Positions 40,482 to 52,602 of a stretch of DNA of 64,000 bases are shown piece after piece (the first letter of the stretch is position 1; each line of letters opens with the position of its first letter). The notes beneath the pieces were generated by a model. That model ran no database searches. It was not told where the DNA came from and saw nothing but the letters and a program-made list of their open reading frames with translations. The position numbers and the translations under genes are program-made. The stretch is from Lyophyllum atratum (Eukaryota; Basidiomycota; Agaricomycetes; Agaricales; Lyophyllaceae), in NCBI GenBank assembly GCA_014905825.1, contig JACGCN010000020.1:62001-126000 (forward strand). The letters are read 5' to 3'.

Positions 40482-43065
40482 TCAAGCAAAGAGAGGCGAA
40501 GGTGTAAGTAAGGACAGGAGGATTGGGACCGAGAATTTGAAAGAGCAGAAGCAAGCGGCCTTGTCCAACCCTATACCAAATTCGGAGCTAGGTATACTTG
40601 GGCGCCAGCCAGGGGCAAAATGATCGAAGTCCATTTGCGTGCTAGTCGGTTATCCTGATGGCTGGCCGAGGCTGGCCGCCGATTCAAAAGAAGCCGCGAC
40701 CCTGAGCGATTTGCCTGCCTTCCACAAAGGGATATCATCCATGCAACTCTTTGCAACCGACGCCGACCACCGTTGGCGGGTCTACTCAAGTGGCGTCGGG
40801 CCCCCTCAAAAGGCATCGAATAGTCCAGCGGTTGGTTCCTGACCACGCAATCTTACATTAACAATGCCACGAAGACCGTCTACACCATCGAAGCATGAAC
40901 AGTGCCAACAAACGATGCACGAAATGATTCTTTTTCAGGATGGATGCTACAGTGGGAAGGTAGTCCTTCGAGCCTGGGGGATCGCGTCACCCGGGCCGAA
41001 ACTGCACGGTCTTGTGGGCGGCCATTAGACGGTGAAGGAAGTGTGTATCGTAATCAATACGTACGATGAATGGGTAAATGGGCTCCCGTCTGTCCATGTT
41101 CAAAGAAATCAGGTTGCGCTTCATAAACTTCGAGTTTCTGACATCCATTGCTCGCTCAGCTCTCGCTGTACGTGAGATCAAAGTTCGAGGTTCCATGCCC
41201 AGAATGACGTTTGGAAGATATAAGAGAAAAGGGTATGTACACTTGGCCGAACGTCAACCGCAGCGGCTTGGGCGGACGATGAGCGGACGATGATGGTAGT
41301 TTTTGGTCAGGCTAAAATTGTCGCAATGGGGTAAACTAACTCCTACTAACTCCGAGCCTAATGAGATCACCGCTATTGCATAATTAACGGGCCCGTGGCC
41401 CCGTGCGGCCCCGTTCCCCGCGAATATGCAACAAGAGGGGGAGGTATGAAAGCATCGCGATGTACCATAGAGTCAGTAAGACGATAAAAAAATCCAGGGA
41501 ATAAGTTGAGCGAAAACGTAAGTTGCGTGCGGAGCGGAGAGGCGCAGTTAAGGAAGATTTGTCTCTCCAGCGTCCCATGATAGCTTCAACCAATCATGCT
41601 CCACGTCAAGGCAACGCGCAACGCACTGACAGGGGCAGAGCATGCGGGATAGGATGTATAGAAAAGGAAACGAAAGTCAAACGCAAAATATTAGCATCCC
41701 CAAGTCAACGTCCGATACGACGCAACAGAACGTGGTGGGCGAGCAAGGAACATACGAAGAAGCCATTCACGACAGCGAAAATGTTGTCATCCTCGTGGGA
41801 CCAGACTGACATTGCCTACATCGAGCACACATCTGCCCATGCCAATCGAACGTGTCCAGCCACGAATGAACTTTATCGCCTACCAGAATGGTCCCCGCTG
41901 TGGGTCGCTCCCCATCCGTCTCAGGATTAGCTCCACGCCCGACAGTGCTCGAGAGATCCGACCACGCGTTGATGCCAATGTGATCTCCCACTTCGATTCG
42001 CAAGTAGGGTGCTGAGATGGAGAATGTACAGGACGTCCACAAGGCTGCTGAAGAGGAGAATGTTCGGCCTGCTCTAATGCGCTACCTGGGAGGAAGGAAG
42101 GAATCGCAATTACGACACGTCAAGTAATACGAAGCACGGTGCTCAAGCCTACGAGGATAAAGAATGGAACCACGGTCTGCTGTCACCAGAAGGCACAAGC
42201 AGCCTGCGCACCACCCCCATGCATCTTATCTCTAGATGGCATTGTACCATTCATGCCGTCGAATACAGGCAGGACATTGAAGGCAGACCTGCAGAGTCGG
42301 GGTGTTTATAGGTTTAAGAGGTAGGTCATACCCAGCTGCGACGCTGAGAAGAATAGACTGCTGCATTTATAACACTACACCTGTAGACAAAGTTATAATT
42401 AGTAGAGCGTCCAGTTGGAAAAGAGATACCCACGTTTACTGAACATCCGACAAGGAGCGAGCCCAGGCTTAGTTGGTTTGCTAGAACCGCCGGAGAACCT
42501 CACTGTTACATAGGTCGCCGAGGTCATAGTAGTAGTATCAGCACGGGCCACGGTGGTTGACATTTGAAAGAGGTTTTGCACAGCCACTCCGGGTCTCCGA
42601 TACAAGCCCAGTCATGCTTTGCTCCTCCTGCTTTCATAAATTGCAAGTCAACCCCGCATTAGCCCTCAGATTCCGCCAAAACCTCATCCTCACCCCCCAC
42701 GTCTAGAGTCTGCGCCTCATCGCCAAACGATGATTCAAATTGGGTCACCACCCTCCTCCTAATCCAGGTCATCAGCCAGGTATCATAGTTAGTACGGGTA
42801 AAAGCGATACATAAGATAAAGCGAGCGTGACCGTCAAGGTATATACGGAAAAGATATAGTGATGCGTGCCGGCTGTGTTACGTGTAGGTCTGTCAAGTCG
42901 TAGCTATAGCCAATCTAGGGCGGGGCGGGGCGGGGGGGTAGTAAAAAGAGCAATAAAGAAAAAGATTCCGCAGTTATTGGGTGAGGTATGGTAGTACGAT
43001 GTGGTATGTATGCTAGTAGCGAGTAGCGCGTAGTAGTAGGAAGGGAAAGGGTAGGAAGGAAAGGA
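40482..43065. other. long gap, unrecognised; small repeats and a G-rich tract
   Basis: No convincing gene in 2.6 kb. A minus-strand frame at 41767-42042 reads LRIEVGDHIGINAWSDLSST and VGDKVHSWLDTFDWHGQM, which is protein-like but unplaced; an overlapping plus-strand frame is its shadow. At 41273-41293 the unit gcggacgatga is repeated twice. At 42918-42938 there is a run of four G-tracts with single-C spacers. The last few hundred bases are the 3' flank of the tetraspanin gene. Confidence 0.35.
42918..42938 (+). other. potential G-quadruplex tract
   Basis: Tracts of 3, 4, 4 and 7 G separated by single C bases fit the G3+N1-7 rule. The tract lies about 130-150 nt past the tetraspanin stop codon on the strand opposite to its mRNA, so any effect would be on DNA rather than on that transcript. 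Confidence 0.5.
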
Positions 43066-44568
43066 TCAGGGCGAGGAGGCGCCTTCGGGGGCGCGGCCGC
43101 CGACAGAGTCGTATTTGGCGTGGTAGACGGGGTGCTGCGCGTTATTGTACGGCATCGTCTGCATCGTGTCGAGCGCGAGGTTGGAGCGCGATTTGGCCAG
43201 GATCTCCGAGGCGACGTCGCTGCCGTACTGTTCCGCCAGTTGACTTTAATAACACAAGGTAGTGGTCAGCCGAGACATCGCGGAACGGAAGGAAGGGGGG
43301 AAGGTAAGACTCACTTGGCGTAGTTATCCATGATAACAGCCATACTATTCATATTAAGGTGATACGCCTTCGGCATCATCCCCTTCCCAAACCGATACGT
43401 CACATGGTTCGAGCACAACAGCCCCGCCAGTATAATCAAAATATGCATCGGCACAATCGAGAACGCCACCACATACCACCGCGTCAGCACCATCCTCTCA
43501 AACTCAATATACCCCGCCTTACACCCCGGCAGCACACTCCTTGCATAGCACGTCTGCGTCACCGTCGCCTCGACGAACGGCGAGAAGTACCCGCAGCACT
43601 GCAATTGCGTCTGTATGCGCGCGCGGCCCCCCGCGCCGAGGCCCTGGGACCATTGGGCGTTGACCTTGCCTTCGAGGTTGAAGGCTTGACGGCGGTAGGA
43701 GATGTAGCCGGGGACGACGAGGAAGGCGAAGGCGAGCCAGAGGAAGAAGGTGTATGTGGCGAGGAAGGAGCGGTTGTTGAGGAGGATGCCGGCCCAGCCC
43801 ACGACGGCGGTGAGCACGCCGAAGGACGAGGCGAGCGTGGATATGACGAGTTCGGGGCGGTTGCCCACGCGGACGACGTCGGCGTGGGTCCAGACGTTGA
43901 ACCAGGTCAGCAGGCAGAAGACGAGGGAGACGAGGGAGTACACCGTCAGCTGGGGCCGTGTTAGTACATCGATCGGGGGTCAGACTCAGATGAATGGTAC
44001 GTACCGTGACGTTAGCAAAGAACAGAATCCACTTAAACTTATTCCACCTCAACCTCTTCGGCGCCGTCCTCCCCCCCTCCTTGCCCCCAAACCACCCGCC
44101 CTGCACCCCATCATAATCATCATCCCCCTCCCCCGGCATCCTCGCCTCCCCGCTCCTAAACGCCTCCACCCCCCCGCCCCTCTTCGGCACCATCGGATCC
44201 AATCCACTCTTCCCACCCCTGCGCTTCCTAGTAAGACTGCCCCCAGGCGACAGCAGCGTCGTCGAGAACTTGGAAGGTAGATAATTCACCGTCAACGAGA
44301 TGCCCGCCGCATCCACGCTCCCGGCGCTCCCCCTGCCCGTCGGCGAGCCCGAGCCCGCAGTGCCAGCAAAGGGGAAGTTGGGGGGGTCGAGGGGGCCGCC
44401 GCCGGTGGAGTCGCTGAGCATGTGACGTGTCGAGGGGGCGTGTGAGTACGCCGAGTTGGCGTGCGAGGAGACGGAGGCGGGCCTCGAGGACCTTCTTTCC
44501 ACTCGTCAGTACACCATGCACAATCAGTGCGAGGGATGGAGGGGGACTTACGGGGAGGTATTATCCAT
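43066..44568 (-). CDS. tetraspanin-like membrane protein
   Basis: Seen: a first exon of six codons (MDNTSP), then a long Ser/Pro/Gly-rich cytosolic N-terminus of about 170 residues. Helix 1 (WILFFANVT spliced to LTVYSLVSLVFCLLTWF) is followed by helix 2 (LASSFGVLTAVVGWAGILL) and helix 3 (FFLWLAFAFLVVPGYISY). The large outer loop has QTQLQCCGYFSPFVEAT and further Cys residues (QTCYARSVLPGCKAGYIEFE). Helix 4 is VVAFSIVPMHILIILAGLLC. The tail continues through a last exon to GGRAPEGASSP and TGA at 43066-43068. Known: the C-C-G motif with extra cysteines in the large loop defines tetraspanins, which organise membrane microdomains. Basidiomycetes have a few such proteins. The long disordered N-terminus is notable. 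Four helices are present and nothing looks broken. Confidence 0.88.
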
Positions 44569-45209
44569 CTTAGGATGGTAGGGAAAAAGGGAAACGGCCG
44601 CAGCAGAAGCAGAGATCAATGGGTTAGCAACACGTAATGAAAAAAAAAAGTTCTCATGCTTGTTATAAAATTACACATACCATGTGGGGCCGCCCTCCTC
44701 GGTTCGCATTGTCAAGATACGTCGACCAGGCGCGGTGCATTACACAGGAAGGGAAGGAAGGGGTATATGGGTGGTAATACAACGATATGCACAATGACAG
44801 CAGGAGACAAGAGACGTTCTCGATATTTTACAAGCCGGCCGTACACACTTGGACTAGCGGGTGATCGGTTCACATGGCCCACCGACATAGGCAGCGTGCT
44901 GATCTGATGCATCAATTCCCCAACGTGAGTTCTCAGCTGCCTGCCAGTCCTCTGATCCATCATCCAAGTATCGGGAGCGCAGCTGTCAGGTCCAACATTG
45001 TACAAAAGCCCATAGCAACCAACGCGTACAATTTTGGGCATCTTGGCGCATCAGCGGTCTCATCAACCCGAGCATACTACGGAGACACCGAATGGCAAAC
45101 GATATGGTACGAAAACAAGTAGCTCTATAATATAATAAATAGCAGAATATGCACGAAACACAACGACAGCAACACCAAGACCGCTCATGTGAACCGATCA
45201 CAAGACCGC
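44569..45209. other. intergenic between tetraspanin and ISWI
   Basis: Both neighbours are on the minus strand, so this holds the tetraspanin promoter and the ISWI 3' region. No motif-bearing frame was seen. A poly-A tract occurs at about 44639-44650. Confidence 0.4.
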
Positions 45210-48200
45210 TCATGTTTTCTTCTTCTTCGACTTCTTCGCCGCAGACGCAGTCGTCGGCGTCACCGGCCTCGACTCCTTCTTCTCCACCTTCTGCACCTCA
45301 TCAATCCCCCGTTTCTATAATTCAAAAAGATCAGCTCAGCGCACCTCCCCCCCACAAAACCACCCCAACTCACCTTCCCCTTCCCCGCCGCCCCCTTCGC
45401 CTTCGCCTCCTCCATCATCTTCACCTCCGCCTCCTTCTCAATCATCCCAAGCAACGTATTACACCTCCTCTGCAACTCCTGCGGACTCCGACTCTTAAAA
45501 AACCAATCAAACCGAAACACCGGAAACTCCGTGATATCCTTCTTAATCCTCTCATACACGTCGTCCGCCTGCATCCCATAATGGAATAGGCGACATAGGA
45601 GGTACCGGTCCTCCTCCTCGGAGTACACTTTCCCTTTGGTGGTGGGGTAGTTCAGCTCGAGCTCTTGCATGGGGTAGCGCACGGAGGCGATTTTGCGCGC
45701 GAGGAGGAACTCGAGGTTGTCCCGCTTGTTCCGCTTCGCTTCGCCCTCTGCGATTCGCACCTCGATTCTTGGCGCCTCTGGAGAACCAGGTCAGCACTGA
45801 TTGCAAAAGAAACACATGCCAAATAAGACATACCAGCAAGCGTCCGCCACTTCTCCTCAAACGTATGATAATACTTCTCCACGTCCTCCGCCGTCTTCTC
45901 CTGTATCTCCGCCGCGTACACCTCAAACGACTCCGACCTACCCACCAAATCAGCGCCACCACCACAACAAACACCAAGCAAAAGCTACTCACCAGCCGTA
46001 CGCCTCCAACGCCTTCACGAACTGCTGGAAATCCCTGCGACTCCAATCAGGGAACCCTTCCTCGATATACGCCTCCTTCTCAGCCATCTCCTCTTCCGTC
46101 AGAGCCTCCGCTACGAAGATCCCTCAGTAAAAGGAAAAGAAACTTCAGACACGAGGCTCACCATTGTCAATAAAGTCCTGCGCCACCTGCCGTTCCGCCT
46201 CCAGCTTCTCCGGGGTATCTTCAGGCGTAATAGTCTCCCGAATCGTAGCTGTGATCCCATTAAGCCTCTGCCGAAAAGCCCAAGGTCAGCAACTTCCTGG
46301 ATCAGACATGAGAAAACACGTGCCTTGTGAACCGCGAGCTCCCGCTCTTGGAGCAACGCCAATTCAGGTGGGAAGAACTGGAAGTCCTGGCTGCATTTCG
46401 TTCATAGTCATCTCCAAGGAAGGAGAACGCAGGTGCAAGGAAAAGACGTACATAGCAATCTGCTTAGGCGCCCTAGGCACCTTCACCGCCTTCTCCGGCT
46501 TCGACGGGCCCGCGCGCAGTGTATCCTTAAAGTAATTGTCCACCGAGTAATTCGACTTCCGCTCTCGTTTCGAGAGCGACAGCAAATTGAAATTGAGGTT
46601 CTTTTTCTGCAACGCGGGTTGAGGGACACGCCACACGGAAGAAGTAGCAGAACGAAAACGTACCCCAGGCCTGAAGTCTTCGCCCTCCCACTGCTGCACG
46701 GACGCTTCGGATTTGAAGTTGCTCAGATCCTCGAGGTTGAGCCCCTCGTACTTGCTGTTGAGCTCCGAGGTGCGCTCCTCGCCACGCTGGATGATCGCCT
46801 CGATGTCGTCGTTGATGAGGATTCTGAGATCACAAAGTCAGAGGTTAACTCGCACGCAGACACAAAGCAAAACTCACTCCTCAGATGCATTGATAATCTT
46901 GTCCGCACCATGCGTGATCATCTCAAGTAGTTCCTCCTTGTTCGCCGCAGCTGCGTAAAATCCCATCAGTCTCCATCGTACACCCAGAGGAAACGGAGAA
47001 CATACTTTTAGCCTGCTGCGTCCGGCCCTGCTGGATAACCAGCTGATCAAGCCTCAGCTTCTGCGCCGCACGCTCCAGCATCCGCTCCTCCACACTCCCC
47101 TCCGTAATGAACCTAAACACATACACCTGCTTCGTCTGCCCAATCCGATGCGCCCGGTCCATCGCCTGCAGATCGGCTTGAGGATTCCTACAACGTGCAC
47201 GTGATCAATATGGCTATCCACGATATGCGGAGACCTGAAACCGCACCAGTCGCTGTCGTAGAGAACGACGATATCGGCCGTGGTCAGATTGATGCCGAGC
47301 CCGCCCGCCCGCGTCGTCAACAGGAAAATGAATTTCTCGCTATCGGGCTTGTTGTACTCGTCGATGGCGAGTATCCGGTCATCATGGGCCGTCCCACCGT
47401 CGATACGGCAATACTCTACCCATCCATCAGCATGTCAAACAACGGAAGGTAGAAGGAGGGAGGAGACGCACTGTATTGCCGGAAGAGGCAGTAATCCTCA
47501 AGGATATCGAGCACGCGACTCATCTGGCTGAAGATGAGGACGCGCGAGCCCTTGGCCTTCATCGCTTTCAAGAGCTTGTCGAGTATAAGCATCTTGCCAG
47601 AGTTTTCGACGAGGTGCTCGTCGGTAGTGTATGGTGGACCGGGCTCGGCGCCGTCGAAGAGGTATGGGTGACATGTTACTTTACGAAGCTAGGAGATACG
47701 AAGGTGAGGCTCGATGTTTAGGAGTGTGAGACAAGGAGAGCATACCTGCATGACCATGTTCATCAGACGCGTCTTGCCTTCCTTTTTCCCCGTAAGGCCT
47801 GCGCAGGGCATATTAATAAAGAGTGCAGGGAGAAGACGAGGTGCCTACCGTTGACTGCGTCGATGTCTTTTTCGAGGACGGAACGATACCATTTGCGTTG
47901 CATGTCGGTCAAGCCGACATAGATATTGATTTCCTTCTCTGCATTGGGAGTCAGTAAAGCTCCACGTTGAGGAAAGAAAACTCACTGGGCAGCAGATTCT
48001 TCTCGACATCCGCCTTGACTCGCCTCAGCAGGAACGGCCGCAGGATCTTATGTAGCGCCTCCACGACCTTTTTGCTCTTTTCCTCCTCCGCATCCGCCCC
48101 ACTATCATCCTTGTGCAAGAAGCTGTCCAGATCCTTGTACTCCACGAAAATCTCAGGACAAATGAAGTTTAGCAGCGCGAACAACTCCTTCAAGTTATTC

Positions 48201-49637
48201 TGCAACGGCGTGCCGGTGATGAGCAACCTTCCACGCGACATGAACTCGCGGACAATCTGCGACAGGATAGAGTCCACATTCTTGATGCGATGCGCCTCGT
48301 CGATGATGATATACTCGAACGAGAACTTCTTGAACGTCGACTTCTCGATGAGACACATCTCGTACGATGTGATGCACACCTCGAAGTCCTGCGGGATCAG
48401 CCGGCTTGCGATGATCTCTGCGCGCTCCTGCGGCGTCCCCTGCAGGATCACCACGTTCACATCCGCTGTCCACCGTTGAAACTCGCGCTGCCAGTTCTGT
48501 AGCGTCGACTTCGGTACAACGACGAGATGTGGGCCGACGATGCCCCGGTAGTGCTTGAGGTATGAGAGGAAGGAGATGGTTTGGAGGGTTTTGCCGAGGC
48601 CCTGGAAGGGAGTTAGATGGGAACGGAGGAGAGAGACGCTGGTCACACCATTTCGTCGGCGAGGATGCCATTCAGTCCGTTGTGATGTAGTGAGACCATC
48701 CAATTGAGACCTTGCAACTGGTATGCACGCATTTCGCCGTTGATGACTGATGACAATAAGAGCATGAAAGCAACATAGAGGGGTATAACTCACAGCTCGG
48801 CGACTCTTCAAAGACGTATGGCTGGTCGTTGCCGTCCGCGGCCAGTTCACCATCTTTCAACATCTCCTCGTCCTCCTCCTTTTCCGACTTTCGGTGACGA
48901 GCAACGGTGTCGCTGTGGCAGACATGAGAAACAGGGACAAGGATACATGGGAGCTACTTACGTGGCTTTTTTCCGCCCGCGCCCCTTAGGCTTCGGCTGC
49001 GCGTCCATCAAGGCCGCGTACTCTGGATCGCGAGCCCGCTGTTTCCTCGTGAGATTTGGCACCGCCAGTGAGGGGCACTACTCACCTTGATGTCCACGAA
49101 ATGTTTGAACAACTCTGTTTGGCCTAGGAGATACGAGTAGCGTTTGACCGCATCCGTCATCTACTGCGCGTAAGTCTTGTTCCCAGCGTTTGACGACCAA
49201 CACACCTTTGCCTTGTCCATCTCCTGACGTTTGACCTGCAGCTTCCCCTCCGCAGCCTTCCTGTTCAGTCGTTTCTTCTTTTTGTCCTCCGCTGCCTCCT
49301 TCTTCGCGGCGGCCTTGTCCTATTGCTCCAAGTTAGTCTCGCACCGCCTTGAGGTTTTCGCGACGCACCGGCTTCTCCTCCGTTTCGCTCATGAGCTCAT
49401 CCTCGTCCATTGCATCGTCTCCAAACTCGCTCTCGCCGTCGGCGCCTTGACTGGGCTAGAAGTAACGTCATGTCACCATTGTAACACCGAATATGACGTG
49501 AAAAGTACCTGTCTCGACACGATGTTGCTGGGCACGAAGTCGCTAAGGATGTCCTCATCCATAGGTTCTGCAACAGTGAAGGTCTATCGCAGAAGTTAGC
49601 GGGGATCGTGGCGCACAAAAATTTAGCGTACACTCAT
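45210..49637 (-). CDS. ISWI-type chromatin-remodelling ATPase
   Basis: Seen: M-S splices to [20 protein letters not shown]; this start was chosen because the short first exon joins in frame. Lys-rich exons follow. The SNF2 ATPase begins around 48700 and has [31 protein letters not shown] (DEAH box) and [20 protein letters not shown]. The helicase C lobe has [39 protein letters not shown] and [21 protein letters not shown]-terminal modules are HAND ([20 protein letters not shown]), SANT ([17 protein letters not shown]) and SLIDE ([20 protein letters not shown]), ending in a Lys-rich tail. Known: ISWI motors slide and space nucleosomes in the nucleus, with partner subunits. At roughly 1,100 residues it is of normal length, and it is single-copy in the window. 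More than ten short introns all keep frame. Whether it is the Isw1 or Isw2 type cannot be told here. Confidence 0.95.
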
Positions 49638-50280
49638 CGTGGTTGACGTCCAAGGGTGGGTGTGACGTGACCGTGACAGCACGCGTCTGTTAACAACTCT
49701 CATCCCATTGTGGGAGCATCTTGGGAGCACCTATGGCCAGGTACATACAACACATTGTCTATACCTAACAGGCAGTATAAATGGTGTTTACTTACTATAA
49801 CAGCTAGCTGACAATCCATGGAACGGGCAAAGCTTCAAATCTTTCTCCATGCTCATAACTGTGACACTTTGGACAACGACTTGGCGTCGACCAAGGGTTG
49901 AACTTAAAGCTGGTTCAAGGTCCTTGTCCGGATAAACAAGCTATGTATGTACAGTCACAGTCGCATCTTCAGCACTCACAGCGACAATCCTTCCGTCACA
50001 CTCACTCGCCACTTTTCCAGATACCATTAAGGTTTCCACCTCCGCCCTATTCTGAGACTCCTGAATCACAATACACATGGTCCTTACACTCAGGTGAATT
50101 TCAGACTCGCCTTTTCGCTCAAAGTATCCCCCTTACTGATAGATGTACATTGCCAGATAGGATATGATATTATTCACGACGAATGCTAACCGCCAAAGTA
50201 GCCGAGTAAAACATTTCTACTCAATCCAGAAGCTGATCCTTCTTATCCCTCTCAGACGTTCGCCCTTGGGCTCGCTTGCA
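49638..50280. other. intergenic upstream of ISWI
   Basis: Should carry the ISWI promoter and the 3' flank of the next gene. A plus-strand frame at 49898-50167 contains P-P-P-P-Y-S but has no start context or homology that I can support. Confidence 0.35.
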
Positions 50281-51292
50281 TCATAATGACGATCTTTGCT
50301 CGAGGAACAGGCCTGCCACAATCAAATCAGCTTCTGAAAACGATACGCGATGATTGAACGAACCTATCGGTGGCTGGAGCTTATTCTGCCAGATGTCAAC
50401 TCGGCATCCGGGACTAACACAGAATATCTCGAACGTCGCGATCTTATCAGCAGGACAACGGACCTCCCGTGATACGTGAGTGCTGTTGCCCTGCACCCGG
50501 AAGCTGAAAATGTGGCCTCTGCGCCGCGGACGAGTATTGTACGAAAGGTATCGTGGGTCGATCCACTGTGAAGCTTCGAGCTCCCAGACTTCCAGGTCGC
50601 TCGTATCGCCCTCCAGCAACCAGTTTCTCTCGCGCTCCGCTTCGTTGTTTGGATCACTCGGATCGTACTGGGCACTTCCGGGAAGAGCTAGCTTCAGCGT
50701 GCACCATTCCATTCCGAAATCGCGAGCGCGGAATTGCATCACTGTTGAGATCTGTACTTGGCATCAGTAAGCTTCACCGCTTAGTCTGAAAATACAGGAT
50801 TAAACGAGCCTGGTTAGTCGCTAGGACGTTTCGATCCTCCGGTGAGACGGTCCCGAAATATGTGGACCTGCGACGAGGATCCACTGGGTAGACGAACTTC
50901 GATCGGCTGCGGTCAATTTGAGAAATGACGCCAGCGAATGTTGCCATCTTGACATTCGGGAAGGCGTGCTTGGTATAGTTGATCCTTTCGAGCCCAATGA
51001 ACTGATTCGGGCGAGGGAGGGACGCTAAGTCTGGCTCCCTAAGCAAGAGATACGGTATTGACATGTACGCCAGGTACACCAGATTGAAGGTTGTGCATGT
51101 GATCGCAAGGAAGCTTGCTATCTTCGACAACCTTGACATCGGAACTGCCGACGGGATGGTCTCTACCGCAAAATTTGTGAGGTGCACTTCATCGGTTAGC
51201 CAACGAGACTAACTTTCAAGGAGACCCTCTTCGTCGCCGAGATCAGAGTTGGAAAGGGTAACACGGTGTTCGCGCCGTCTGAAGAACTGCAT
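50281..51292 (-). CDS. type II single-pass membrane protein, unknown family
   Basis: Seen: the start MQFFRRREHRVTLSNSDLGD continues with an acidic stretch. An intron (gttagt...gcggtag) follows, then the helix KIASFLAITCTTFNLVYLAY. The lumenal or outer part has LPRPNQFIGLERINYTK, a short Asp/Arg-rich segment and YFGTVSPEDRNVLATNQ. The next intron has a GC donor (AG|GCTCGT) and ends tacag. It is confirmed because joining restores ISTVMQFRARDFGMEWCTLK. Then come WELEASQWIDPRYLSYN and VRCPADKIATFEIFCVSPGC, and the stop at 50281-50283. Known: proteins with this layout (acidic cytosolic tail, one helix, beta-rich outer domain) recur in Agaricomycetes without known role. About 270 residues. An optional 51-nt in-frame intron near the 3' end would shorten it slightly. 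Confidence 0.75.
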
Positions 51293-52045
51293 ATTCAAGG
51301 ATGTCACTGTATGTGAGGAAAAGTATGGCCAGGTCTTGATCACGGCACTGATATGAGAAGATATATATGGGCAAGGGCTACCACTGGATTCGGGGTCTCC
51401 GTTATATTCCCCAAACAGATGGCATCCCGTGTTTGCATCATCAGATTCTTGATTGCAACATGGCATTTAGGTGGCTGATTTCTGCTACGTACAGGGCACC
51501 GGTATTATGGTCTCGACTGACCGTGCAGGCATGAAATAAAGGACCTATGGAGCCATTAGATACCATGTAAGATATAGGAAAGCACTAACGGCCAATCCTC
51601 ATACCGAAGAATTGCCCGTTCGACCATGGGAGCGGAGGTATGACGGTTCTGCGCCAAGCTACTACTCGTTAGACTCATACAAGGAGGGAGCCGGATATGG
51701 ATTCTGAATCGCTGTCACACCGAGCATACGGTACCCGGTATCAGCACAGGAATCGAATCTTTGATTGAAACACGATATCATCACCGCTCGTGCAGTTAAG
51801 GGTATGATTAGTACGACACGCTTCTGAAATGGTCGATTCCGTTCTGTAGACAAGCCGTACACGGACAGCCCGGATTATGTAGCTATGTGGTTGAGCATAT
51901 GGACACATCAGATTTCCATTTGACTTATCGGAGAGAACTGGGGATGGCTTGATCGGCTATGCAAATAAGATGGCTGGGTTTCTTCAGACATAGGATACCA
52001 TTTAAGATAGGAATTATACAAATCCACCCGAGGCCCAAGAACACT
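51293..52045. other. intergenic, nothing recognised
   Basis: Divergent space between the membrane-protein gene (minus) and the first UstYa gene (plus), so both promoters should be here. A 66-codon minus-strand frame at 51662-51862 has no motif. Confidence 0.4.
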
Positions 52046-52602
52046 ATGCAGTCCACCTTGTGCAGCCTCTCCAGCCATCGCTTCAGATTCGGTGGTCTTG
52101 CCGCACTCATAGCAATCGTCGTCCTGTCGATGTTATTGACAAATAGTCGGCCCCGTACTCCATTTACGCCTGGTGAGTATTTTTATGAGAGTGCATTGGG
52201 TTAGTCTGAAGCTACTTCCCAGAGCTGCAGGCTAAAGCATCTACCAAAAAATTCCGCAAAGTAGGTGTGTGGATCGACAACTCCGAACATTACAAGATGA
52301 GAGGAAGCACGGCGGATGAGGAATGGAAAGGCCTCGCTCCACCCGTCGGTGAAGATGGAGAGTTTTCTTCCATCGCCATGATCCACCAACTCCAATGCCT
52401 CGCCGTCATCCGCCAGGAGTACCTATACCACGCAACCCCCGAAATGGCGCAACACTGCATGGAGTATATCCATCAGTCGATCCTATGTTCCGCTGATACC
52501 CGGCTAGAGACTGTGGGCTTTTCCAAGCCTCCGCACGTAATTGGTTTGCCGGGAGAGTATGTGTGTAGGGACTGGAATGCGTTGATGCCGGGACGCACAT
52601 GA
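52046..52602 (+). CDS. UstYa-like (DUF3328) protein 1, with altered HxxHC motifs
   Basis: Seen: a helix FGGLAALIAIVVLSMLLTN follows a short basic N-terminus; an in-frame ATG at 51959 is an alternative start. An 89-nt intron (52173-52261) joins TPFTP to VGVWIDNSEHYKMRG, and the spliced length is an exact multiple of three (155 residues). The two family motifs are IHQLQCLAVIRQEYL and MAQHCMEYIHQSILCSADT. The C-terminus has GEYVCRDWNAL. Known: UstYa proteins are membrane-tethered oxidases of fungal secondary metabolism, first known from ribosomal-peptide (ustiloxin) pathways, and carry two H-x-x-H-C motifs. Here the second His of motif 1 is Gln and the first position of motif 2 is Met. Either the activity is altered or the partners complement each other. 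Two more full-length relatives occur in this window. Confidence 0.82.

Noticed and set aside
41523..42042. Opposing frames of 135 and 91 codons as a gene pair
   Set aside because: They overlap antisense to each other. Only the minus one looks protein-like, and neither has splice or start support.
43359..44280. Long plus-strand frames opposite the tetraspanin gene (201 and 176 codons)
   Set aside because: They mirror a GC-rich coding region, are very rich in Arg/Pro/His, and the minus strand gives a complete tetraspanin.
45149..46173. Plus-strand frames of 109-146 codons opposite the ISWI gene
   Set aside because: Shadows of Lys/Glu-rich ISWI exons. They carry no motifs, and the minus strand is fully explained.
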